Shown: positions 27,077 to 35,142 of the stretch, piece by piece
How the letters are laid out: each line of letters starts with the position of its first letter
Position numbering within the stretch: the stretch's first letter is position 1
Source of the DNA: Vibrio gangliei
GTDB taxonomy: Bacteria; Pseudomonadota; Gammaproteobacteria; Enterobacterales; Vibrionaceae
Assembly (NCBI RefSeq): GCF_026001925.1
Contig: NZ_AP021870.1
Coordinates: 186,001 to 250,000 of the forward strand
DNA length: 64,000 nucleotides
Reading direction: 5' to 3'
Translations under genes and position numbers: made by a program
Notes under the pieces: generated by a model
Seen by the model: the letters and a program-made list of their open reading frames with translations, nothing else
The model's database searches: none
What the model was told of the DNA's origin: nothing

Positions 27077-29788
27077 ATGGCAAAGGAATGTATTCAATCA
27101 GCGTGTCCATATTGCGGAGTAGGCTGTGGTGTTGAAGTGAAGCCGAATGGTGAGATCATCGGTGATGTCAGCCACCCAGCTAACCAAGGTGCTTTGTGTG
27201 TTAAGGGTTCGGCGCTTGCGCAAAGCCTTGATATGCCTTCTCGTCTGTTGTACCCGAATGTGCAGGGTGAACAAGTCAGCTGGCAACAAGTGAGTGAGCT
27301 TATTGCGGATAAGCTTCATCAGACGATTGAACAGCATGGCCCGGATTCTGTTGCCATGTATGTCTCGGGACAGCTATTAACAGAAGATTATTACGTTGCG
27401 AATAAATTAATGAAAGGTTACGTCGGTAGTGCCAATATCGATACCAATTCACGCTTATGTATGTCTTCAGCGGTGGCGGCACACGTTCGCGCTTTTGGTG
27501 AAGATATCGTGCCGGTTGATTATGAAGATATAAAGCATACCGATCTAATCGTTCTCGTTGGTGCGAATACGGCTTGGACTCACCCGATCCTCTTTCGCCG
27601 GATTCAGCAAGCGCGAGAAGCCAACCCAAATGTGAAACTGGTTGTGATTGACCCTCGAAAAACCATTACCGCAGAGCAAGCTGATTTACATCTACAAATT
27701 GAAAATGATGGTGATGTCAGTTTATTTAATGGCTTGGTTCGTTATCTTATTGATACAAAAGCGATTAATTCTGAGTTTGTCCAACAACATGTGAATGGTT
27801 TTGATGCATTAGAGAATGAAGTCAATCAGCCGGGATATCAATTAGAAGCATTAAGTAAATCGCTGGCAGTCAATATCAATCTACTAAGAACGTTTTATCA
27901 GTGGTTTGCTGATTCTCAAGCAGCCATGACGCTATTTTGCCAAGGCGTAAATCAATCTCAATCGGGTACCGATAAAGCCAATACCATTATTAATGCGCAT
28001 CTAATCAGTGGAAAAATAGGCTCAACAGGTAGCGGCCCATTTTCTTTAACCGGACAGCCGAATGCGATGGGAGGGCGTGAAGTGGGCGGTCTTGCTAATC
28101 AGCTAGCAGTACACCGTGGTTTTGATGAGCGTTCCATTCAACAAGTGGGTGAGTTCTGGCAAGCGCCGAATATGGCAACTCAACCTGGTTTAAAAGCGGT
28201 GGATCTATTCCAAGCGGTTGAAGCTGGTAAGGTGCGTTTTTTATGGATCATGGCGACCAATCCCGCTGTATCTATGCCCAACTCGGCGCAAGTAAGGCGC
28301 GCACTAGAGCAATGTGATTTTGTGGTAGTGTCCGATATTACGTCTCATACCGATACGGCTCAATATGCCGATGTGCTATTGCCCGCAGCCGGATGGGGTG
28401 AAAAGCAAGGTATGGTGACCAATTCTGAGCGTTGCCTAACCCGTCAAAGACAATTCATCGCCCCGCCAGGAGAAGCAAAACCAGACTGGTGGATGGTGAG
28501 TCAAGTTGGCAAGTTGTTGTGCCAAAAAGTGGCCGTGAAATCGGGGTTTGAGTTTGCCAGTGAAGCCGATGTGTTTCGAGAATTTGCCGCATTAACTGGG
28601 ATTAATCAAGCGACGGATTTGCAGTTGGATTTATCGAGTCTTAGCAAAATGAGTGATGAGCAATATCATGCTTGGAAGCCTCAGTCTTGGCCTTTGGGCG
28701 GTCAAAAAGTACTGCGCCATAAACACACTCAGCAGCTGCATTTTCCTACCCAAAATGGCAAAGCCAATCTGATTGTGGCCGCTAAATCGGCGATACAAAC
28801 GCAGTCGAATGTGAAACAAAGTTGGTGGTTGAACTCAGGCCGTCAGCGTGATCAATGGCATACCATGACGCGTACTGGCCACATCAGTCATCTGTGCGCA
28901 AGTGAAGTGGAGCCGACGGTTTATCTAAATCCCATCTCTGCCGAGCAGCATAAACTTGAGCCCAATAGTTTGGTTGTTATTCAGCAGTCAAATTTTCAGC
29001 AAACCGATTTTCAAAAAAACAATATAGAGAAAGCTTTGATCGCACGTTTGTCTGTCGATAAAGGGCTTAGCCAGCAACAAGCCTTTATGTCGATGCATTG
29101 GGCTGGGTTATTTGGTGGCAAAAGCCAAGTGAACTTAGCAAATGATAGCCTGGTTGATCCTCATTCAGGCCAGCCTGCGTTTAAGTCACAATGGGTAAAT
29201 ATTTCAGCCATGCCTGTTGTTCATTATGGCTTTGCAATAGGGCTAGATTGTAAACAAGCCCCATGGGCATACAAAAGTTTGCAGCATGTTGATTTTAGCT
29301 CTGCACGCTCAACCGGGTTATACCAGCAGGGGATATGGCGTTTTGCTGATGTAAATGCCATTGAAAAACAAGATATAAAAGCCTTGGCTCAGAAGCTTTA
29401 TCCGAAAAGCAAATGTCTGACGTTAGATCTGCAAGACTCATGGTTGATGTTGATACTGGTGAACCAAAAAGTCATTGGCATGGTGTGTGTGTCTAATCAG
29501 CCAAGCGAGCTTAATATCGACAGCCTACAACCTTTGATTCGAGAAAAGTTCAATTTAGGTCGATTGCTCTCGGTACTGAGCCAACAAGACGGTAAAGCCA
29601 GTAAGTTGATTTGCAGTTGTTTCCGTGTGACCGAAGATGACATTTTAAAGCAGTTAGAAAAGTCACCCAACATGAGCCTAGACAGCCTACAAAGTGTGTT
29701 GAGCTGCGGCAAGAATTGCGGTTCATGCTTACCGGAAGTGAAAGGGTATTTAAAACAGCAGCCTATTGCTGTTACTGCGATTAAATAA
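27077..29788 (+). CDS. nasA: Assimilatory nitrate reductase, catalytic subunit
   Basis: A 903-residue cytoplasmic molybdoenzyme reducing nitrate to nitrite. The N-terminus binds a [4Fe-4S] cluster (CPYCGVGCGVEV at residues 12-23 and GALCVKGSAL), the middle is the molybdopterin oxidoreductase domain (SSAVAAHVRAFGED, NPAVSMPNSAQVRRAL, TDTAQYADVLLPAAGWGEK), then a molybdopterin dinucleotide-binding domain (about 590-700). The C-terminus adds a BFD-like [2Fe-2S] domain (ICSCFRVTEDDI and CGKNCGSCLPEV) that can accept electrons. The ATG at 27077 has AAAGGGAAG upstream; the frame open from 27005 begins within the leader. It is first in an operon with SUMT and an ANTAR regulator. No separate NasB/NasC reductase subunit is nearby. 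Confidence 0.95.
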   Translation: MAKECIQSACPYCGVGCGVEVKPNGEIIGDVSHPANQGALCVKGSALAQSLDMPSRLLYPNVQGEQVSWQQVSELIADKLHQTIEQHGPDSVAMYVSGQLLTEDYYVANKLMKGYVGSANIDTNSRLCMSSAVAAHVRAFGEDIVPVDYEDIKHTDLIVLVGANTAWTHPILFRRIQQAREANPNVKLVVIDPRKTITAEQADLHLQIENDGDVSLFNGLVRYLIDTKAINSEFVQQHVNGFDALENEVNQPGYQLEALSKSLAVNINLLRTFYQWFADSQAAMTLFCQGVNQSQSGTDKANTIINAHLISGKIGSTGSGPFSLTGQPNAMGGREVGGLANQLAVHRGFDERSIQQVGEFWQAPNMATQPGLKAVDLFQAVEAGKVRFLWIMATNPAVSMPNSAQVRRALEQCDFVVVSDITSHTDTAQYADVLLPAAGWGEKQGMVTNSERCLTRQRQFIAPPGEAKPDWWMVSQVGKLLCQKVAVKSGFEFASEADVFREFAALTGINQATDLQLDLSSLSKMSDEQYHAWKPQSWPLGGQKVLRHKHTQQLHFPTQNGKANLIVAAKSAIQTQSNVKQSWWLNSGRQRDQWHTMTRTGHISHLCASEVEPTVYLNPISAEQHKLEPNSLVVIQQSNFQQTDFQKNNIEKALIARLSVDKGLSQQQAFMSMHWAGLFGGKSQVNLANDSLVDPHSGQPAFKSQWVNISAMPVVHYGFAIGLDCKQAPWAYKSLQHVDFSSARSTGLYQQGIWRFADVNAIEKQDIKALAQKLYPKSKCLTLDLQDSWLMLILVNQKVIGMVCVSNQPSELNIDSLQPLIREKFNLGRLLSVLSQQDGKASKLICSCFRVTEDDILKQLEKSPNMSLDSLQSVLSCGKNCGSCLPEVKGYLKQQPIAVTAIK

Positions 29789-29810
29789 ATTTAAGCACAA
29801 GGAACGTGTT

Positions 29811-30686
29811 ATGAAGAATGCATCATCAATTCAATTACGTATCAATAGAAAAATGAACCGCTATCCATTCAATGGCGTGAGTTCGCCTGTTATCCCTAAT
29901 GTTGCTAAACATAGACAAAGTAGGGAGCCAAAGAATGGTTCAGTGTTGTTGGTTGGAGCAGGACCAAATGATCCCGACTTACTGACTCGTAAAGCCTACA
30001 AAGCTATTAAACAGGCCGATGTGGTGGTATTTGACCGCTTGGTTGGCGAGCAAATATTGGCGCTTATTCCTGAACATTGCGAGCAAATGTATGTTGGAAA
30101 ACGTTGCGGTCAACCTAGCTTAAAGCAAGAGCAGATTAATCAGATCTTAATTGAACAGGCTGCGATGGGAAAAAAAGTGGTGCGCTTGAAAGGGGGCGAT
30201 CCCTTTATTTTTGGCCGCGGGGGTGAAGAAGCTTTGGCCTTGGTTGAACATAACATTGCTTATGATGTGATCCCTGGCATTACCGCAGCCATTGGATGCG
30301 CGGCATCCAGTAAAATTCCATTAACTCACCGAGGCATGTCACGTAGCGTTACCTTGGTTACCGGTCACGTCATGGATGGCGCGTTTGATTCGTGGAAAGG
30401 GCTGGTGAGTTCAGGGCAAACTTTGGTCTTTTATATGGGGTTGGAACAATCTAGTGCAATCTACCAAGGTTTGATTCAATCTGGTTTAGCGGTGAGCACG
30501 CCTGTCGCGATCATTGGTAAGGGGTGTAGTGCAGCACAGCAAACCCACATTTCAACCTTAGATCAGTTACCTACTTTAGCTAAGCAATTGAAAGGATTGA
30601 CACCTGCGCTGATCATCATCGGAGAAGTGGTTAATTTGCATGAGCAATTGACGCAAGTGATGCAAATTGAGAGTCTACCACTTTAG
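29811..30686 (+). CDS. cobA: Uroporphyrinogen-III C-methyltransferase
   Basis: A 291-residue SAM-dependent methyltransferase that makes precorrin-2, the precursor of siroheme needed by NirB. Motifs are VLLVGAGPNDPDLLTRKA (SAM-binding loop at about residue 43), VVFDRLVG, KVVRLKGGDPFIFGRGGEEA (the SUMT signature) and GITAAIGCAASSKIPLTHRG. An N-terminal extension of about 40 residues precedes the catalytic domain. It lacks the CysG-type dehydrogenase/ferrochelatase domain, so siroheme completion must come from another gene. AAGGAA precedes the ATG, which lies 22 bases after the nasA stop, so cotranscription is likely. Confidence 0.92.
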   Translation: MKNASSIQLRINRKMNRYPFNGVSSPVIPNVAKHRQSREPKNGSVLLVGAGPNDPDLLTRKAYKAIKQADVVVFDRLVGEQILALIPEHCEQMYVGKRCGQPSLKQEQINQILIEQAAMGKKVVRLKGGDPFIFGRGGEEALALVEHNIAYDVIPGITAAIGCAASSKIPLTHRGMSRSVTLVTGHVMDGAFDSWKGLVSSGQTLVFYMGLEQSSAIYQGLIQSGLAVSTPVAIIGKGCSAAQQTHISTLDQLPTLAKQLKGLTPALIIIGEVVNLHEQLTQVMQIESLPL

Positions 30687-30781
30687 AGGTATTTTGTTGT
30701 TTTTAAAGGGAAAGTTATTCATTTAGGTATGTGAATTGCAGCTTATTTATTATTTAAAATAAGATGACAAGGATATACGCT

Positions 30782-31414
30782 GTGAATCGAGCTATGCCAT
30801 ATTCTCAATCTCAAGGCTCTCAAACTCAATCAGAGCAAATTGATAAATATACGCCCCTGATTGTGTGCTGTGATAATACTGAACGACAAGTGCAGCTGTG
30901 TGCGCAGTTAGCGGCCGATTTTGAAGACATTACCGCGTGCTCATTAAAACAGTTACCGGCTCAACTTCAAGCACAACCTAATGCCTGTATTGTCGCAAGT
31001 TGGCATAAACCCTGCGGTGAGCTGGCATGGGTCATCGAATTTTCCGCTCAGCAAAATACGCCACTTTTGGTTTTTACTCAAATGGTTAGCAGTAGTGATC
31101 TTCACTCATTACCAACCCAAGAAGGTTACGCGTTATTACCCTTAGGCTTAACCGACAACCTCTCTGGCTGGCTGCAATATGCGCTTAACCTTCGTCAACA
31201 TGCACTTGAGCAAGCCAAGCAAATCGACAAATTAAATCAAAAGCTTGATGACAGAAAATACGTCGATAAAGCGAAAGGGTTATTGATGAAACTGCATAAT
31301 TTAGATGAAGAGCAAGCCTATCAAGCGCTTAGAACCTCGGCGATGAAAAACAGTCAGACCCTAGGCCAAGTGGCCAAGAACTTGATTTCGACACTAGAGA
31401 ACTTGAGTTTGTAG
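30782..31414 (+). CDS. ANTAR-domain antiterminator of nitrate assimilation (NasT-like)
   Basis: A 210-residue RNA-binding regulator. Residues about 20-135 look like a degenerate receiver domain without a clear phosphoacceptor Asp. A coiled segment follows (LRQHALEQAKQIDKLNQKL), and then a C-terminal ANTAR domain with the diagnostic pattern VDKAKGLLMKLHNLDEEQAY, QALRTSAM and LGQVAKNLI. ANTAR proteins such as NasR, NasT and EutV prevent termination by binding paired hexaloop stems. Matching structures are found in the leaders of nasA and nrtA here. I prefer the GTG at 30782, eight bases after AAGGA, over the ATG at 30764 that lacks a ribosome binding site. Neither a NIT sensor domain nor a NasS partner is encoded next to it. 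Confidence 0.85.
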   Translation: MNRAMPYSQSQGSQTQSEQIDKYTPLIVCCDNTERQVQLCAQLAADFEDITACSLKQLPAQLQAQPNACIVASWHKPCGELAWVIEFSAQQNTPLLVFTQMVSSSDLHSLPTQEGYALLPLGLTDNLSGWLQYALNLRQHALEQAKQIDKLNQKLDDRKYVDKAKGLLMKLHNLDEEQAYQALRTSAMKNSQTLGQVAKNLISTLENLSL

Positions 31415-31512
31415 TAAAAAAGTAGTGCAAAGCTGCACCATTACAACACATGAATGACAGCATTTATCCTCGTTTAATACTTATCTTGTTGAAAATTAGG
31501 TATTTATAAAGT

Positions 31513-31528
31513 TGGCACAATATTTGAA
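31513..31528 (+). promoter_or_regulatory. Sigma-54 promoter of the nrtABC-nirBD operon
   Basis: TGGCACA-N4-TTGAA fits the -24/-12 consensus with one mismatch (GC reads GA in the -12 part). Predicted start is near 31538. Upstream, GTGCA-AAGC-TGCAC (31425-31438) is a dyad that shares half-site bases with NtrC sites but has the arms in reversed order. Confidence 0.65.
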
Positions 31529-31567
31529 TTATTTTAGATAGGCAGTAAAAACAAATGAATGATGAAG

Positions 31568-31649
31568 TTACTTATCAATGGCGGTAAGTGAACATCAAAT
31601 AAGATATAGCAAAGGCGCTATCGATCTTCGGGTCGGTAGCGCCTTTTTT
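31568..31649 (+). promoter_or_regulatory. nrtA leader: tandem ANTAR hexaloop stems and terminator
   Basis: Stem P1 (31568-31591) pairs TTACTTATC with GGTAAGTGA around the hexaloop AATGGC. Stem P2 (31603-31626) pairs ATAGC with GCTAT around AAAGGC. Both loops have A1 and G4, the ANTAR RNA signature. P2 shares bases with the 5' arm of a strong intrinsic terminator (31611-31649; 16 pairs, UUCG loop, T6), so P2 and the terminator cannot coexist. This predicts that ANTAR binding to P1 and P2 lets transcription read into nrtA. Confidence 0.8.
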
Positions 31650-31684
31650 GTTTTTAGAACTTTTAAAGCTTGCAGGGAGTGCAT

Positions 31685-33085
31685 ATGAGCAAAGTAGGGA
31701 CGTTATCAAACAAAGTTAGACGAAAGTGGGTCAAGCCATCATTGGCACTGAGTGTATTAGGCTTGAGTTGTTCGTTGGCTGTAAGCCCTGTGGTACAGGC
31801 AAAAGTCACCATTGGCGAGCCAGAAAAAGAAGACCTCACATTTGGTTTTATTAAGTTGACCGATATGGCGCCGCTCGCCGTGGCCTATGAGAAACATTAC
31901 TTCGAAGATGAAGGTTTGTACGTCACCTTGGAATCACAAGCTAACTGGAAAGTGCTACTAGACCGAGTAATTGACGGTGAGTTAGATGGCGCGCACATGT
32001 TAGCAGGGCAACCGCTAGGAGCCACCATAGGCATCGGCACTAAAGCCGACATTATTACCGCATTCAGTATGGATCTAAATGGTAATGCGATTACGGTTTC
32101 CAATGATGTCTGGCAGCAAATGAAACCACAACTTGCCAAAGATCCCGATGGAAAAATTAGCCACCCAATCAAAGCGGATGCTCTAAAAGCTGTGATTGAA
32201 AAATACAACAGCGAAGGCAAGAACTTCAAAATGGGCATGGTTTTCCCTGTGTCTACTCATAACTATGAATTGCGCTATTGGCTGGCGGCCGGTGGAATTA
32301 ATCCAGGCTTTTACGCGCCAGAAAAAGGCGATAACAGTGGCACAGCCAAAGCCGATGTCTTGCTTAGCGTAACGCCACCACCACAAATGCCAGCCACCAT
32401 GGAAGCCGGTACGATTCACGGTTATTGCGTCGGCGAACCGTGGAACCAACAAGCGGTATTCAAAGGCATTGGCGTACCGGTTGTGACCGATTATGAAATT
32501 TGGCAAAACAACCCGGAGAAAGTGTTCGGCGTATCAAAACAATGGGCGGAAGAATACCCTAACACCCATTTAAGAGTGGTACGCGCTATGATCCGCGCGG
32601 CTTATTGGCTGGATGAAGAAAACAACAAAAACCGAAATGAAGCGGTGAATATCTTATCTCGCAGTGCTTATGTGGGGGCAGATAAAGCAGTGATCGCGAA
32701 CTCGATGACAGGAACCTTTGAATATGAAAAAGGTGATAAACGCGCTATTCCTGACTTCAACGTCTTTTTCCGTCATAACGCCACCTACCCATATTACAGC
32801 GATGCGATTTGGACCTTAACGCAAATGCGTCGCTGGGGACAAATCCCAGAGCACAAGCCGGATTCTTGGTATATGGATATCGCGAAAGAAGTGTATCGCC
32901 CAGATATCTACAAAATTGCTGCACAGTCACTGATTGATGACGGCACCATGAAAGCGTCAGATTTCCCAGATCTCAATACCTCCGATGGTTTCCGAGCGCC
33001 ACAAAAACACTTTATTGATCATATTACTTTTGATGGTAAACAACCCAATGCTTACTTAGATAAATTTGCTATTGGTTACAAATAG
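31685..33085 (+). CDS. nrtA: Nitrate ABC transporter substrate-binding protein
   Basis: A 466-residue periplasmic nitrate-binding protein of the NrtA/NasF family. A long signal sequence with a basic start and hydrophobic core ([20 protein letters not shown], about residues 17-36) precedes the mature domain. Family motifs include [48 protein letters not shown], and [13 protein letters not shown]. It delivers nitrate to NrtBC. A GGGAG ribosome binding site precedes the ATG at 31685. Because of the signal peptide it is a transporter component, not a cytoplasmic NasS-like sensor. It is the first gene of a five-gene operon with its own sigma-54 promoter and leader terminator. Confidence 0.93.
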   Translation: MSKVGTLSNKVRRKWVKPSLALSVLGLSCSLAVSPVVQAKVTIGEPEKEDLTFGFIKLTDMAPLAVAYEKHYFEDEGLYVTLESQANWKVLLDRVIDGELDGAHMLAGQPLGATIGIGTKADIITAFSMDLNGNAITVSNDVWQQMKPQLAKDPDGKISHPIKADALKAVIEKYNSEGKNFKMGMVFPVSTHNYELRYWLAAGGINPGFYAPEKGDNSGTAKADVLLSVTPPPQMPATMEAGTIHGYCVGEPWNQQAVFKGIGVPVVTDYEIWQNNPEKVFGVSKQWAEEYPNTHLRVVRAMIRAAYWLDEENNKNRNEAVNILSRSAYVGADKAVIANSMTGTFEYEKGDKRAIPDFNVFFRHNATYPYYSDAIWTLTQMRRWGQIPEHKPDSWYMDIAKEVYRPDIYKIAAQSLIDDGTMKASDFPDLNTSDGFRAPQKHFIDHITFDGKQPNAYLDKFAIGYK

Positions 33086-33143
33086 TTAAGTCAAGAACGA
33101 TTAACTGGTACTGGATAAATTAAATCAATTCAAGGAAGAAATT

Positions 33144-34151
33144 ATGTCTTATTCCATCGCAAATGATGCTAGCAAAAAGAGAAATAATGTTTTTTCTTTA
33201 TTGCCCTATAAGTCCGCCCAAGAGTCGGTATCTCAAGCGAAAAAATGGTTATTACCGATTGTTGGGATCGTAGCGTTTTTATTGATGTGGAGCTTGGCGG
33301 CTAAGCAGGTACATACCTCATTAGGTGCATTGCCAGGTCCTTACGAAACGGCGCAGCAATTTAATGGTTTAGTCGATGATCACTTTGCCAGCCGTGAACG
33401 TGAAGCTGCGTTTTATCAGCGTCAAGAAGATCGCAATCAAGCCAAATTGGCGAAAGATCCAAATGCCGAAGTTCGTATTCGCCCATATACAGGTAAGGCA
33501 ACCTTTTTTGACCAAATTGGCACTAGCTTGAAAACCGTTGCGGCAGGTTTCTTGTTGGCGACTGTGATTGCGGTTCCTGTCGGTATCGTACTGGGGTTGA
33601 ATCAATCTTTATATCAGGCTTTTAACCCTATTATTCAATTACTTAAACCCGTTTCTCCACTTGCTTGGCTACCGATTATTACCATGGTGGTGAGTGCCAC
33701 TTATGTTTCGGATGATCCGATGTTTGAGAAGTCATTTGTGAACTCTTTGCTGACGGTATGTTTGTGCTGTATTTGGCCAACGCTGATCAACACCACGGTT
33801 GGGGTAAACAGTGTAGATAAGGATTTATTAAACGTGAGTAAAGTGCTTCGTCTTTCATGGTGGCAGCACGTGAAAACCATCGTTTTACCTTCTGCGGTTC
33901 CGATGATTTTTACCGGCTTGAGACTTTCGATTGGTATTGCGTGGATGGTGTTGATTGCCGCTGAAATGCTAGCGCAAAACCCAGGGCTTGGAAAATTCGT
34001 ATGGGATGAGTTTCAAAATGGCAGCTCGGATTCGCTCGGGCGAATTATGGTGGCTGTGATTGTGATTGGTTTTATTGGTTTGTTATTCGATCGAGGCATG
34101 TTGCTGCTACAGAAAAAACTGTCTTGGGATAAAACCCAGCAGCTTCGATAA
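33144..34151 (+). CDS. nrtB: Nitrate ABC transporter permease
   Basis: A 335-residue inner-membrane permease of the NrtB/SsuC type with about six hydrophobic segments. An early membrane helix (PIVGIVAFLLMWSLA) is followed by a hydrophilic, charged stretch of about 70 residues (33330-33510), an insertion typical of NrtB proteins. The EAA-type cytoplasmic loop that docks the ATPase is seen around LLNVSKVLRLSWWQHVKTIVLPSAVPMIFTGLRLS in segmental form: a conserved Gly and hydrophobic pairs before IVLPSAVP. AAGGAAG precedes the ATG. Gaps of 58 and 45 bp separate it from nrtA and nrtC. Confidence 0.92.
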   Translation: MSYSIANDASKKRNNVFSLLPYKSAQESVSQAKKWLLPIVGIVAFLLMWSLAAKQVHTSLGALPGPYETAQQFNGLVDDHFASREREAAFYQRQEDRNQAKLAKDPNAEVRIRPYTGKATFFDQIGTSLKTVAAGFLLATVIAVPVGIVLGLNQSLYQAFNPIIQLLKPVSPLAWLPIITMVVSATYVSDDPMFEKSFVNSLLTVCLCCIWPTLINTTVGVNSVDKDLLNVSKVLRLSWWQHVKTIVLPSAVPMIFTGLRLSIGIAWMVLIAAEMLAQNPGLGKFVWDEFQNGSSDSLGRIMVAVIVIGFIGLLFDRGMLLLQKKLSWDKTQQLR

Positions 34152-34196
34152 GTCGCAAAGTAGGCAACTCACAGAATCAGAATAAGGAAGAGAAAT

Positions 34197-35132
34197 ATGA
34201 GTATGGAAGCATTAAAAATACAACCCGTTAGTGATGAAAAAGACACGAACCCAGAGTCTTCATTGCCGGAGCATTCATTGCAGAGACCTATGGTGGAATT
34301 GACTCGTTTGGGGATGCGATTTCCAACCCCAAAAGGTGAGTTTATTGCCCTAAAAGGCGTGGATTTAACGATTAAAAAAGGTGAATTTATTTCATTGATT
34401 GGCCATTCAGGCTGCGGTAAATCGACGGTGCTGAACCTAGTCGCAGGCTTAACTATGCCAACCGATGGCGGTGTGATTGTGGATAGCCGAGAAGTGGATG
34501 GCCCAGGCCCAGAACGGGCAGTGGTGTTTCAAAACCATTCATTATTGCCTTGGCTGACGGTATATCAAAATGTTGAATTGGCGGTAAAACAAATCGCCAA
34601 AGGCAAAGATAAAGCTTGGGTAAAAGAGCAAACCAATCACTATTTGGGCTTGATTCAAATGCACCACGCGGCCGATAAAAAGCCCAGTGAAATTTCTGGC
34701 GGCATGAAGCAGCGTGTCGGTATTGCTCGCGCGTTAGCCCTGCAACCCAAAGTGTTGTTGATGGATGAACCTTTTGGCGCGTTAGATGCATTAACCCGCG
34801 CGCACTTACAAGATTCACTTATGAAAATTCAAGCCGAACTCGGTAATACCATCATTATGATCACGCACGATGTCGATGAAGCTGTGTTGCTATCAGACAA
34901 AATCGTCATGATGACCAATGGCCCGTCAGCCACGATTGGTGAAGTGCTAAATATTGAGCTGCCACGACCTCGTAATCGTGTCGCGCTCACCAATGATTCA
35001 CAATACCAATCTTATCGCCAAGCAGTGTTGTCATTCTTGTATGAAAAGCAAGTGCATCAACAGCCAGAAGATTCCTCACCCTCTCAACCGAAAGCGAAAG
35101 TGACTTTTGCTTCTGACATCAAACGCGCTTAA
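34197..35132 (+). CDS. nrtC: Nitrate ABC transporter ATP-binding protein
   Basis: A 311-residue ATPase of the NrtD/SsuB type that energises nitrate uptake. It shows Walker A GHSGCGKST (about residue 69), Q-loop QNHSLLPWLTVYQN, signature SGGMKQRV, Walker B VLLMDEPFGALD and the H-loop MITHDVDEA. The length corresponds to the single-domain form, without the NrtA-like C-terminal domain found in cyanobacterial NrtC, so the symbol nrtD could equally be used. It begins with AAGGAAG before the ATG. The nirB start follows ten bases after its stop, which implies one transcript from uptake to nitrite reduction. Confidence 0.92.
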   Translation: MSMEALKIQPVSDEKDTNPESSLPEHSLQRPMVELTRLGMRFPTPKGEFIALKGVDLTIKKGEFISLIGHSGCGKSTVLNLVAGLTMPTDGGVIVDSREVDGPGPERAVVFQNHSLLPWLTVYQNVELAVKQIAKGKDKAWVKEQTNHYLGLIQMHHAADKKPSEISGGMKQRVGIARALALQPKVLLMDEPFGALDALTRAHLQDSLMKIQAELGNTIIMITHDVDEAVLLSDKIVMMTNGPSATIGEVLNIELPRPRNRVALTNDSQYQSYRQAVLSFLYEKQVHQQPEDSSPSQPKAKVTFASDIKRA

Positions 35133-35142
35133 GGAGATTGTC

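Noticed and set aside
31532..31550. TTTTA-TAAAA stem with ATAGGC as a further ANTAR hexaloop before nrtA
   Set aside because: It begins upstream of the start site predicted from the sigma-54 element (near 31538), so its 5' arm would not be in the RNA; the loop closure is also poor.
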